DNA of 59,284 bases, taken from NCBI GenBank assembly GCA_028714335.1, contig JAQTMM010000004.1:1-59284 (forward strand), read 5' to 3'. This document shows, one piece after another, positions 32,218 through 40,588 of the stretch. Below the pieces are notes generated by a model that did no database searches, was not told the DNA's origin, and saw only the letters and a program-made list of their open reading frames with translations. Position 1 is the stretch's first letter; each line of letters opens with the position of its first letter. This DNA comes from Dehalococcoidales bacterium. GTDB taxonomy: Bacteria > Chloroflexota > Dehalococcoidia > Dehalococcoidales > RBG-16-60-22. The position numbers were made by a program, and so were the translations under genes.

Positions 32218-32847
32218 TTATTTGCCGGTAATGGGATGTTTAAAATGGACGGGAAAGTGATAGCCGAAGGGATAAGGGCGCCAGGTGGTGGGCGGGGCGT
32301 CAGGCGGTATTTCCATGCTCGGCCCGTTGTGCCCGACGACCGGCGTCTTCAGCCAGCCGTCTTCATAAGGCGTGCGGAAGTTGAGGAAGAAGTAGAGCTT
32401 TTTAATCAGCCATTTGCCGTTCTCTTTAACGTACTCGTTCTCGTAGATGCCGTGCGCCCAGAGCTGACGCAGCTCGCCTTCGTGGAGGGTTAAGGTGGGG
32501 CGGGCTTCCACAAAGAATCCGTACCAGCGGCCCTTAGCGTTAACGCCGTCGGGGTCAACGGTAACCACTCCCTGAATCTGCATCCCGATGGACATGTAGC
32601 CGGTGCGGGGCTTGGCGTCCTTGCCGCCCTTAAGCAGGTCGATATAGTAACGCTTTACCCCTTTCTTGCCCTTATAGACGCCATAATCGCACTCCTCTAC
32701 AGACTCGGTGTTATCGCTGAAAAGGTCAACGACTTTTTCCCAATCTTCATAATCGCGGTAGTAGCCGTAAATCCTTTGCAGCTTTTCTATCTGCTTGATG
32801 TCTTCCAGCCTTTGGATTCTCTTTTGTAATTCTTCCAGTGTTGCCAT
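32218..32847 (-). CDS. NTF2-like (SnoaL-type) protein, paralog 1
   Basis: The 209-residue first gene of the triplet begins MATLEELQKRIQRLEDIKQI. It has IYGYYRDYEDWEKVVDLFSDNTESVEECDYGVY, GRWYGFFVEARP, EYVKENGKWLIKKLYF and ends HFKHPITGK. An ideal AGGAGG lies 6 bases before the ATG. A TATAAT on the minus strand (32897-32892) is a likely -10 for the three-gene unit. The SnoaL fold serves cyclases, dehydratases and binding proteins, and no catalytic set is certain here. Confidence 0.75.
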   Translation of the reverse strand: MATLEELQKRIQRLEDIKQIEKLQRIYGYYRDYEDWEKVVDLFSDNTESVEECDYGVYKGKKGVKRYYIDLLKGGKDAKPRTGYMSIGMQIQGVVTVDPDGVNAKGRWYGFFVEARPTLTLHEGELRQLWAHGIYENEYVKENGKWLIKKLYFFLNFRTPYEDGWLKTPVVGHNGPSMEIPPDAPPTTWRPYPFGYHFPVHFKHPITGK

Positions 32848-32943
32848 GCTTGACCTCCTGTAGATGACTGTTTTATAATGACTTTTTTCGCATTATATAT
32901 TAAAGATGGTAGGAATGAAAGTAAAGTATTATAAAGATGCCGC

Positions 32944-33060
32944 AACAAGAAGTTCAGCATGCTTTATACCGACCTCGCTAATCCCACATCCAACTCTATT
33001 TATATGAAGATAGGGTACAAGCCGGTGTGCGATTCCGCGCAACACACCTTCAAGATATAG
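32944..33060 (+). pseudogene. Remnant of a GNAT N-acetyltransferase (C-terminal 38 residues)
   Basis: The open segment reads NKKFSMLYTDLANPTSNSIY and continues MKIGYKPVCD to a TAG. The TDLANPTSNSIYxKIGYxPV block is the conserved C terminus of a GNAT acetyltransferase subfamily. There is no matching N-terminal domain or start upstream. It is the tail of a decayed gene, lying just after the promoter side of the NTF2-like triplet. Confidence 0.75.
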
Positions 33061-33118
33061 TCACCAATTAACTCCCCCGAATAACCACAAGTATTAAATT
33101 ATTTTTTATGGTTATTTG

Positions 33119-33134
33119 TGTGATAACCGTCACA
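33119..33134. promoter_or_regulatory. CRP/FNR-type palindrome in a long AT-rich gap
   Basis: The site TGTGA-TAACCG-TCACA matches the CRP consensus TGTGA-N6-TCACA exactly. Further TTGTGA half-sites lie at 33168-33173 and 33179-33184. The site is about 490 bases before the large gene at 33625 and about 150 before a small possible ORF. The rest of 33061-33624 is AT-rich with no other clear feature. The regulator is not in the window. Confidence 0.55.
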
Positions 33135-33284
33135 TAATCATTTGCTGAAAATTGTTAAAATTTTATATTGTGATGGTTTTGTGACTATTTACTCCAAAAT
33201 CGTGACTTAAAAATGATATAAAAGTGTCAACATTAAATTATACATAAAGTATGTAAGGTTTATCACGAAAGGCAAAAGGGAAAT

Positions 33285-33401
33285 ATGAACATCATTAAGT
33301 CAAAGCGATACAAATGTTACGAGGGTGTCCCGTTTTTATCTTGTAATTGGGGAATGCAATCAACAATCGCGCCAGATGATATTTTAATGAAATCTATATG
33401 A
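33285..33401 (+). CDS. Possible small protein (38 residues)
   Basis: An ATG follows AAAAGGGAAAT. The 38-residue frame begins MNIIKSKRYKCYEGVPFLS and ends in LMKSI. It has two cysteines and no membrane segment. It lies between the CRP-like palindrome and the 822-residue gene. It resembles no family I know. It may be chance. Confidence 0.25.
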   Translation: MNIIKSKRYKCYEGVPFLSCNWGMQSTIAPDDILMKSI

Positions 33402-33624
33402 AAATTTATGAAAAATTTACATAACTACAGGAGTATCTTTATACATCCCCCATATAATACCAAATGAAACATGCGAAAAAAGCATAACAAAACACGGAAG
33501 GAAATAGTAAAAACTAAATAGGATATTTACAGATTGTTTATATGTCACAAATACGATTTTATGTGTCATATACGTGTAAAAAGCAAAAATAAACAAGGCA
33601 AAAAGAGTCAAAAGAGGTGTCAAA

Positions 33625-36093
33625 ATGGGAACAGTCTTAATACTATCAGACAAACCGGTACTTACAAAGAAGGAGGAAGAGTCCCTCGCGAATGAAGGCG
33701 TGCAGGTCACGAATTCCGCGCAGTATTCACTGTTTACCGAATATTGCATTAAGACCGGCAAACTTCATTATGATGTAATCGTCATTGACGATTCTATTAA
33801 GGACATCGATCCTTACATCATCAGCCACAAGCTCCACAGCGCCTCTGACTCTGTTGTTCTATTAATAGGTAAGAGATTCTCCGCTGAGATGGAAGAAAAA
33901 CGTGAAGACATTGGTTACCACCGCTATTACAAGAAGCCGATAGAACCCGACAAGCTTTACCAGGATATTCTTAAAGCAGTCAGGGAACCGGAAGTCATGA
34001 AAGCCGCGGAGTCGGAAGTGAAAGTTTCGCCTATCCAGGAAAACTTTACAACGGTTACTTCGCCAGTAATGGCCTCGGTTATTTCCAGAGACAATTCTCT
34101 GGTATTACCGGTCAATCTTGAAAAAAGCAACATAAGTGAAGCCCAGTGTGAAACAGAGCTGGTTGAAGAAAAGTTTGAACCGGCTGCCAAAGAAGCCGCT
34201 CCGGTTGAACAAATGCATGTTACCGGAAAAGGACAAACTGCTCCTATATTTACAAAATCGGAAGAAGGCCTCAGCAATTTATGGAATGATGCCAGAGTCA
34301 ACAACTTAGTCACCGGCATACTTAAAGGCCAAATTACCAAAATTATTCCGACCATCAACCTGGGCATCGAAGGCGGTTTTTCCTATCCTGAAATTGAAAA
34401 AGTCATGGAAGCTTCTACTAAGGAAGTCGTCAAAGTGCTGGAAACACTGGTTAAACACGGCATCCTGATTAGGAACGTTGTGGAAAGAATCATGGTAGCG
34501 CCCGACGGCGAAGTCCAGCTGGTTCCCATGGAATTATGCCCCAACTGCGATTCGCCCAACTTAAACCGGGGCCAGTTAGTTGAACACTTCTCCTGCGGTT
34601 ACATCGGGCTTGAAGAAGAGTTCGCCCACGGCTACAACCAGATATGCCCCAAGTGCCATCGCGAACTCAAGCTCATCGGCACCGACTACCGCCGGCCGGG
34701 GATGCGCTATATCTGTAACAGCTGCCACGGCATTTTCCCCGCACCCACGATTAAGAACCGCTCTATAAAGACCGGTAAAATTTACCTACTTGAAGAACTA
34801 AGCAATATTACCATATATAACTACGAGATTAATGAAACGTACCGCCAGAAACTCGAATTCGAGATGGAGCCGAAGAAACAGCTTATCGATTACCTAGTCC
34901 GCCTGGGCTATCAGATTAAAGAATCTGTACAGGTTAAGGGCCGCTCCGGCGCCAACCATAAAATCGATATTCTGGCAACGATGGACGACCTTATCACCAA
35001 TCATACCGTAGCTATCGGTATCCTGGCGGCGGAGAACAATGAGAGCGAAGTGCCCATTGAACCGCTCTTTAACTTCGACAGCCGCATTTACGATACCGGT
35101 ATAGACGGTAAAATGGTTATTGCTGTGCCTAGCTTTAGCGCGGAAGCGATGAAATTCGCTGAGCGGCAGGGCATCAGAGTGTACGGCTTAGCCGATTTAA
35201 GAGACCTGCTGTCCCTGAAGACCCAGATTAACCAGGTGATTGATGCAGCGGCAGCTCCGGAAGACATCATCGAGCAGCCGGCCGTGAAAAAACCCGGCGC
35301 TAACGACTTCCTGAAGATGTTCCTGGAGAACAAGGGATATGAGGTTGAGGAAAATATAACGGTAACCGGCCAATCCGGCACCGAACATACTCTGGAACTG
35401 TTCGCCCATAAAGATGACGGCATTGTCAATCACAAGATAGCCGCCAGTATTATCAATAAAGAAGAAATTGAAGACGATACTAACGATATCATGCTGTTCG
35501 ATACCAAGGCTTACGACGCCGGCGTTGACGTTAAAATGGTTGTCGCCGTGCCCGAGCTAAGCCAGGATGCGATGGAATTCGCCGAACGGCAGGGCATTAA
35601 AGTGTACAGCCTTGCTGAACTGAAAGAACAGCTGACCCTGAGCGGAATCGAGTTGGGTGATGAAGAGGATTCTGAAGACGCAGACGGCCAGCCCAGCAAC
35701 GGCGACAAGTCCAACCCGAGAGCCTGGCTGAAGTGGATACTGGAAAACAGAGGCTACGAGGTTGAGGAAAAACTGAAGGTAACCGGCCGTTCCGGCGCGG
35801 AGCACGTACTTGATATGTTTGCCCAGAAAGACGACGGCATCATCGACCATAAGATAGCGGCTTGCGTCATCACCTCCGACGACATCTTTGAGAACGACGT
35901 CAACGAGGTTATGCAGTTCGATACCGCAGCTTATGATGCCGGCATACGCGACAAGATTCTTGTCTGCGGGCCTAACCTAAGCAAAGAAGCCAAACAGTTT
36001 GCGGAGTATCAGCGCATCAAGATTCTCGAGACCAAGGAATTGATTGATATTTCCACCCGGCGTGAAACCGAGAGCATCGTCAGTAGCGAATAG
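33625..36093 (+). CDS. Receiver-like, TackOD1-like Cys-rich and triple Mrr-like nuclease-fold protein
   Basis: The 822-residue protein has five visible parts. Residues 1-118 look like a response-regulator receiver: VLILSDK, DVIVIDD with the acceptor Asp near 55, and YKKPIEP. After a linker, 215-300 forms a winged-helix-like region. Residues about 303-375 hold three Cys pairs (LCPNC, ICPKC, ICNSC) with HFSCGY and ELKLIGTDYRRPGM, resembling the TackOD1 output domain. Then three repeats (about 415-530, 559-670 and 697-809) share LxxxLExxGYEVEExxxVxGxSGxEHxLD, then HKIA, and KMVVAVPxLSxxAxxFAERQGIKVY. The layout recalls Mrr-type PD-(D/E)xK nucleases. Repeat 2 has Glu for the LD aspartate. A GAGGTG site precedes the ATG. 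The function is not known. Confidence 0.75.
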   Translation: MGTVLILSDKPVLTKKEEESLANEGVQVTNSAQYSLFTEYCIKTGKLHYDVIVIDDSIKDIDPYIISHKLHSASDSVVLLIGKRFSAEMEEKREDIGYHRYYKKPIEPDKLYQDILKAVREPEVMKAAESEVKVSPIQENFTTVTSPVMASVISRDNSLVLPVNLEKSNISEAQCETELVEEKFEPAAKEAAPVEQMHVTGKGQTAPIFTKSEEGLSNLWNDARVNNLVTGILKGQITKIIPTINLGIEGGFSYPEIEKVMEASTKEVVKVLETLVKHGILIRNVVERIMVAPDGEVQLVPMELCPNCDSPNLNRGQLVEHFSCGYIGLEEEFAHGYNQICPKCHRELKLIGTDYRRPGMRYICNSCHGIFPAPTIKNRSIKTGKIYLLEELSNITIYNYEINETYRQKLEFEMEPKKQLIDYLVRLGYQIKESVQVKGRSGANHKIDILATMDDLITNHTVAIGILAAENNESEVPIEPLFNFDSRIYDTGIDGKMVIAVPSFSAEAMKFAERQGIRVYGLADLRDLLSLKTQINQVIDAAAAPEDIIEQPAVKKPGANDFLKMFLENKGYEVEENITVTGQSGTEHTLELFAHKDDGIVNHKIAASIINKEEIEDDTNDIMLFDTKAYDAGVDVKMVVAVPELSQDAMEFAERQGIKVYSLAELKEQLTLSGIELGDEEDSEDADGQPSNGDKSNPRAWLKWILENRGYEVEEKLKVTGRSGAEHVLDMFAQKDDGIIDHKIAACVITSDDIFENDVNEVMQFDTAAYDAGIRDKILVCGPNLSKEAKQFAEYQRIKILETKELIDISTRRETESIVSSE

Positions 36094-36126
36094 CCGGTTT
36101 ACCGATGTGCTATACTAGTTAGTGAA

Positions 36127-37596
36127 ATGATTAAAAGTATAGTCCTGGCCGTAATCGTCCTGGCCTTACTGGTATCATTCGTAATCTTCATGCCTTCGAG
36201 CCAGAGCTATTTGTCTCTGGGGCTGGGCGCGGGTATAGCCGTTATATTCCTGGTCAATTTCATCGTCTCGACTTCTTCAAAAAAGAACTACATCGAACGG
36301 GCGGCAATCTGGATTCCTGTTTTAAGCCTATCGACCTTCTTTATCCTGCTACCGATAATCTTTGCCGCCCTGATGAATGTCTGGGGCGCATTTTCCGTAG
36401 CCACCTGGGTATTAATGATCAGTCTCACGTTGACCATGTATTACAACTTCCTTAACGTGCCGCTGGCTATCTATCAAAAACGCCGCGAGCTTAAGCAGCT
36501 GGAATCGCCGGGGTATTTTCCTCCCATCTCCATCCTTATCCCGGCTTATAATGAGGAAAAGGTCATCGCCCGCACGCTCAATTCTATAATTGAAGCGTCT
36601 TACCCCGATAAAGAAATCATCGTCGTAGATGACGGTTCCAAAGACCAGACCTACCGCATCGCCGCGTCTTTTGAAGACCGGGGCGTTAAGGTAATCCATC
36701 GGCCCAACGGCGGCAAGGCTACCGCCCTGAATCACGGTTTGATGTTCGCCAAGGGCGATGTTATTGTGGTAGTTGACGCCGACAGCCAGATATCAAAGAA
36801 CACACTGGTAGAGCTGATAAAACCCTTCCGCAATCCTGAAGTTGCGGCTGTTGCCGGCAACATTAAAGTACTTAACCGCGTTAACATATTGACCAAATGC
36901 CAGGCTATAGAATACATTGCCAGCATTAACATCTACCGGCGCGCGCTGGACGTATTCGGCAGCGTTTCGGTAGTTCCCGGCGCTCTGGGCGCTTACCGCC
37001 GCGAGGTAATGAAGAGCGGCGGTTATTACGATCCGGATACGCTGGTAGAAGATTTCGATCTTACCGTTAAAGCCCTTAAGACCGGCTTGATTGTCCAGGC
37101 AAGCACTTCGGCTATTTCATATACCGAAGCACCGAAAAGTATTAAGGACATGATAAAACAAAGACTAAGATGGTATCGCGGCAATTTCCAGGCTATTTGG
37201 AAGCACCGCGATATATTGTTTAATTCCCGATTCGGCTTTTTACAGAGACTATCTTTCCCGCACATGGTTATTTCCATGATATTTCTGCCACTATCCGGCT
37301 GGGTCAATGTAGGCGCCATTATCATGGTGCTTATTCAGGGAGACGGGATGGTGCTTGTTCCGGCTTTCCTGTTCTTTAATCTGCTGCAGTTTTTCCTGTC
37401 TTTACTGGCAATTCAGCTGGATAATGAAGATTATAAGCTGGCTTTCTATTCGCCGTTCCTGATTTTTGGGTACAAGCAGTTATGCGACCTAATTTTGATG
37501 AAGAGCTTCTTTGACGTTCTTTTCAAGAGCAAGAAGCTAAAATGGACCAGCGCCCAGCGTATTGGCGAGACGACTACGGGGCAGCGCTTAAACTAA
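36127..37596 (+). CDS. Processive family-2 glycosyltransferase (PgaC-like)
   Basis: The 489-residue inner-membrane protein has three or four N-terminal helices (to about residue 113) and C-terminal helices from about 380. The catalytic GT2 domain between them shows VDDGSKDQT, VDADSQ (DxD), VEDFDLT (ED) and QRLRWYRG (QxxRW). This set marks synthases such as poly-N-acetylglucosamine, cellulose or hyaluronan synthases that polymerise and export sugar. The best resemblance is PgaC/IcaA-like. It begins 33 bases after the receiver/Mrr-like gene and is probably in the same transcript. Product sugar is not known. Confidence 0.87.
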   Translation: MIKSIVLAVIVLALLVSFVIFMPSSQSYLSLGLGAGIAVIFLVNFIVSTSSKKNYIERAAIWIPVLSLSTFFILLPIIFAALMNVWGAFSVATWVLMISLTLTMYYNFLNVPLAIYQKRRELKQLESPGYFPPISILIPAYNEEKVIARTLNSIIEASYPDKEIIVVDDGSKDQTYRIAASFEDRGVKVIHRPNGGKATALNHGLMFAKGDVIVVVDADSQISKNTLVELIKPFRNPEVAAVAGNIKVLNRVNILTKCQAIEYIASINIYRRALDVFGSVSVVPGALGAYRREVMKSGGYYDPDTLVEDFDLTVKALKTGLIVQASTSAISYTEAPKSIKDMIKQRLRWYRGNFQAIWKHRDILFNSRFGFLQRLSFPHMVISMIFLPLSGWVNVGAIIMVLIQGDGMVLVPAFLFFNLLQFFLSLLAIQLDNEDYKLAFYSPFLIFGYKQLCDLILMKSFFDVLFKSKKLKWTSAQRIGETTTGQRLN

Positions 37597-37612
37597 GAGA
37601 GATAATAAAATG

Positions 37613-37643
37613 AGGGGGCTCGGATGAGCCCCCTCTCTTTTTA
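37613..37643. terminator. Terminator between convergent glycosyltransferase and glutamate-synthase-like genes
   Basis: A perfect stem AGGGGGCTC (37613-37621) with GAGCCCCCT (37626-37634) has a 4-base loop and is followed by CTCTTTTT on the plus strand. It probably ends the rightward transcript. Confidence 0.85.
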
Positions 37644-37659
37644 CACTTTATTCGCGGGA

Positions 37660-39255
37660 TTAACGCCCGCCGAGAATTTTCATAGCCTCTTCGCGATAGG
37701 CATTCATCAGGTAGGGGATACCGGTGACTTTGGCACATTCTTCGGTCAGGGACATTAGTTCTTTGCGGGTAATCACCGGCAGGCTGAAACACCTGGAGCC
37801 AGCCATTATTTGCTGAAGTCCCACTCTTATCTTTTCGGCGTAGCTGTAAATACCGATGGCGCCGAGTGGTATATTGTTAATCTCTTTAGCGCCTACCAGG
37901 TTCTTGACTTCTTCGTAGCAGACAAAGATTTCTTCCGGCGTGCTGCCGAACTGGCCGACGGTTTGCGGCAGTTTGCCTTCCTTAAGCCAGATAGCGATGT
38001 TCTTGCCGACCATGCCCGGAATCATCAGGGCGCGGCCCATACACACCGCTTTGGTGAACGGAGCGCCCAGCGCCAGGGCTTTAAAGACACCGTCTTCGCT
38101 GCTGAAACCGCCGGCAAATGCGATGTCCGGCACGCGCTCGCCTTTATCCGACAGAATCTTACAGAATTCGTAGGCTGCCGAATGCAGGTAGAGGCTGGGC
38201 ATACCCCATTCCTCCATCATGCGCCAGGGGCTCATGCCGGTGCCGCCGCCGGAACCGTCAATAGTCAGCAGGTCGATTTTTGCCTTGGACGACCATTTAA
38301 TCGCCATTGCTAACTCGCGGAGGCCGTAGGAGCCGGTTTTCAGGGTTATACGTTTGAAGCCTAAATCGCGGAGGCGTTTAACCTCGGCGTAGAAGCCTTC
38401 TTCATCAATAAAGCCTAAACGGCTGTGGCGTTCGAATTCCTTGAGGGAACCGTCTTTGAAAGCCGCTTGGCTGATGGGGTCGGAGGGATCGGGGGTGACG
38501 ATATAGCCGCGCTTCTGCAGTTCGATGGCGCGCTCCAGGCTGTTTACCTTAATCTCGCCGCCGATGCATTTGGCGCCCTGCCCCCATTTTAACTCAATGG
38601 TGTTCAGGCCGTGCTTTTTGCTGACGTATTCGGCAACACCGAGCCGGGTATCTTCAACATTCATCTGCACCAGGAGTTCGCCGTAGCCCTGGTGGTAACG
38701 TTTGTAGATTTCAATACGGCGGTCCATGTCCGGGGACAGGGTGATTTTCTTGTTCTTATCGAGTTCGAGCTTAGGGTCAATGCCGCAGACATTTTCACCG
38801 CAGACAAGGGTGACGCCGCTGATAGCCGCACCGACGGCAAAGTGTTCCCAGTTCTTGCGGGCGATTTCCGTCGAGCCCAGCGCGCCGGTAAAGATGGGCG
38901 CCTTCATTTTGACTTTAATATCCCAGCCATAAGAGGTCTCGGTGTTCACCGAGGGGAAGGTGGCGGAATCGGAATCGCCTTTAACGCCCTGGGGGAGTCC
39001 ATTGGCGCCGAGGGCGTAACCCTGGATGTTCAGGTGGGAATAATCAATAGGGTAGTCTTTATCTCCTCCGGCGGTGATTTCACCGAACGGGCCGGGGTAA
39101 ATCAGTTCACGGCTGCGGAAGGTTGCTTTAAAAACCTCGCAGTTGCCAGTGCAACCGTCAATACAGCGGGAACATAAGCCGCTGAACGGTGCGATGCTCC
39201 GAGAACGGTTAACGGTTCTGGTGGCATCATCAGAGTTAGGTCGTTGTAGATTCAT
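37660..39255 (-). CDS. FMN-binding glutamate synthase-family protein
   Basis: The 531-residue protein matches the synthase domain of glutamate synthase, an FMN and Fe-S barrel. It starts with a cysteine cluster CSRCIDGCTGNC at about residues 28-39. Later it shows LKWGQGAKCIGGEIK, LLTIDGSGGGTGMSPWRMMEEWG, FAGGFSSEDGVFKALALGA and CMGRALM. There is no glutaminase domain. Such stand-alone forms occur in archaea and anaerobes and may use ammonia or a separate partner, and some act on other substrates. It lies next to NrpR, a nitrogen regulator, which supports a nitrogen-assimilation role. An AAAGGAAAG ribosome site precedes the ATG. Confidence 0.85.
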   Translation of the reverse strand: MNLQRPNSDDATRTVNRSRSIAPFSGLCSRCIDGCTGNCEVFKATFRSRELIYPGPFGEITAGGDKDYPIDYSHLNIQGYALGANGLPQGVKGDSDSATFPSVNTETSYGWDIKVKMKAPIFTGALGSTEIARKNWEHFAVGAAISGVTLVCGENVCGIDPKLELDKNKKITLSPDMDRRIEIYKRYHQGYGELLVQMNVEDTRLGVAEYVSKKHGLNTIELKWGQGAKCIGGEIKVNSLERAIELQKRGYIVTPDPSDPISQAAFKDGSLKEFERHSRLGFIDEEGFYAEVKRLRDLGFKRITLKTGSYGLRELAMAIKWSSKAKIDLLTIDGSGGGTGMSPWRMMEEWGMPSLYLHSAAYEFCKILSDKGERVPDIAFAGGFSSEDGVFKALALGAPFTKAVCMGRALMIPGMVGKNIAIWLKEGKLPQTVGQFGSTPEEIFVCYEEVKNLVGAKEINNIPLGAIGIYSYAEKIRVGLQQIMAGSRCFSLPVITRKELMSLTEECAKVTGIPYLMNAYREEAMKILGGR

Positions 39256-39400
39256 TTTTCTTTCCTTTCGAATTTCTATTGGTACAGTCCGTCTTTAGCG
39301 GCACGGATAGTATGGCGGTTTTCCTTATAATTTTCGTTGTCAGCGCGGTTGACCCTTCCTCCTCCTTTGCCTGGGGTAAAAAGACCAGAGAGTATCTTGT

Positions 39401-40399
39401 TTATTTAATATCGTCAATAGGTACTAATTTTTCATATTCCAGCAGGGTGCTCATCGCGAAGTTTTCACTCTCGATGCCGGCTTCATAGGCGGCGGCGATG
39501 GGATTCAGACCGCCGATGAGAATTGCCCCGACCCTGTTCAAATCAATTGCTACCTCGCAGACAGATTCGCTGACGTTGCCCATTAGCAGCAAGCCGTTGA
39601 TTCTGGCGCCCTTGAGTTTTTCTACAACCTCCTGGGCGGTAGGGCGGCATACAGCAGGTATTTCGCGGAAGTTGGCCAGGATTTCGCCGTTGCCGGTTTT
39701 AGCCGCCTGCGTTACCGAGGTCATATTGGCTTGAATAAAAATCTCCGATGGGTCTAATGAGCTGCCTTCGTAGTGAATTAACTCGGTAAAGCGCAAAGGC
39801 TGGCGGTTTTGTATCTGCAGCGTCCCCCCAAAGCGGGAATCAACCGGTATGCCGGCTTTAAGCAGGACGGCGTTCACCACGATGCTGCAGACCGTAGCCA
39901 GCGCTACCTTGTTGTCCGGCACAATGATGTCCCCGATGATTTCCCCACCATGCCCGATTGTCACCAGGTCGCTGACGCACAGTCCGGCTTTAAAGATGCC
40001 CTTCATTATCTTTAGGGCGGCGGGGAATTCTTTTTCGGCGAATACGGAGACGTTAACCGGCAGTAAACCGGTGTTAGTTTTGAAGTCGAAGGTGGTGCGG
40101 AAAGCCAGGTCTTCAATCCGGGCAAAGGCGAATCCCACTTTATCTCTGACGAGGGCTTTCTTAAGTTCGGTTTGGCCCAGCTCGGTAATTTCTCTGCCGT
40201 CGCGCCGTCCCACCAGTCTGGTCAGGCCGCGTTCATCGGTCAATTTGAGGTGATACCTGACGGCTCTTTCTGTAAGTTCAATGCCAAGGTCCTTAAGATA
40301 TCTGGCTATCACCCGCGCCCCCTGCGACTGTTGGGACGAGGCTAATATCTTAAGGATGGCTAAGACTTTTCGTTCTATGGCGGTAGACTCGTTAGTCAT
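39401..40399 (-). CDS. NrpR-like nitrogen regulator (DUF128)
   Basis: The 332-residue protein has an N-terminal winged helix, about residues 8-75 (RKVLAILKILASSQ, ELTERAVRYHLKLTDERGL). A single NrpR/DUF128 domain follows, with GKxx-type blocks such as TNTGLLPVNVS, TIGHGGEIIGDIIVP, DSRFGGTLQIQ and LLMGNVSE. In methanogens NrpR represses nitrogen genes and is released by 2-oxoglutarate. Here it is transcribed toward the glutamate-synthase-like gene, about 145 bases upstream of it. No Shine-Dalgarno sequence is visible before the ATG. Confidence 0.85.
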   Translation of the reverse strand: MTNESTAIERKVLAILKILASSQQSQGARVIARYLKDLGIELTERAVRYHLKLTDERGLTRLVGRRDGREITELGQTELKKALVRDKVGFAFARIEDLAFRTTFDFKTNTGLLPVNVSVFAEKEFPAALKIMKGIFKAGLCVSDLVTIGHGGEIIGDIIVPDNKVALATVCSIVVNAVLLKAGIPVDSRFGGTLQIQNRQPLRFTELIHYEGSSLDPSEIFIQANMTSVTQAAKTGNGEILANFREIPAVCRPTAQEVVEKLKGARINGLLLMGNVSESVCEVAIDLNRVGAILIGGLNPIAAAYEAGIESENFAMSTLLEYEKLVPIDDIK

Positions 40400-40409
40400 A
40401 ACACAATAA

Positions 40410-40461
40410 GGAAAACCATTGCCGTTTACCTACTATATAGCACATCGCCGGCTGTTGTCAA
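40410..40461 (-). promoter_or_regulatory. nrpR promoter with a possible NrpR operator
   Basis: On the minus strand TTGACA (40461-40456) is 16 bases from an extended -10, TGC-TATATA (40439-40434). Just downstream, 40423-40410 reads GGCA-N6-TTCC, one mismatch from the GGAA-N6-TTCC operator known for archaeal NrpR. The position overlaps the expected start region, which suits auto-repression. The operator call is tentative. Confidence 0.5.
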
Positions 40462-40517
40462 TAGTATGGTAAAATTTGTATTTTGCCGGCGAATATTTCC
40501 TATATATTTGCATCAGT

Positions 40518-40546
40518 TTGACTTATCCTAACAAATTAGCTACACT
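40518..40546 (+). promoter_or_regulatory. Probable promoter of the CoA-transferase operon
   Basis: TTGACT (40518-40523) and TACACT (40541-40546) are 17 bases apart. The predicted start near 40553 precedes a TGGAG ribosome site and a TTG start codon. Confidence 0.5.
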
Positions 40547-40588
40547 CCATTCGTATCCACGGAAAAATCTACGTTACCTGGAGCAATT

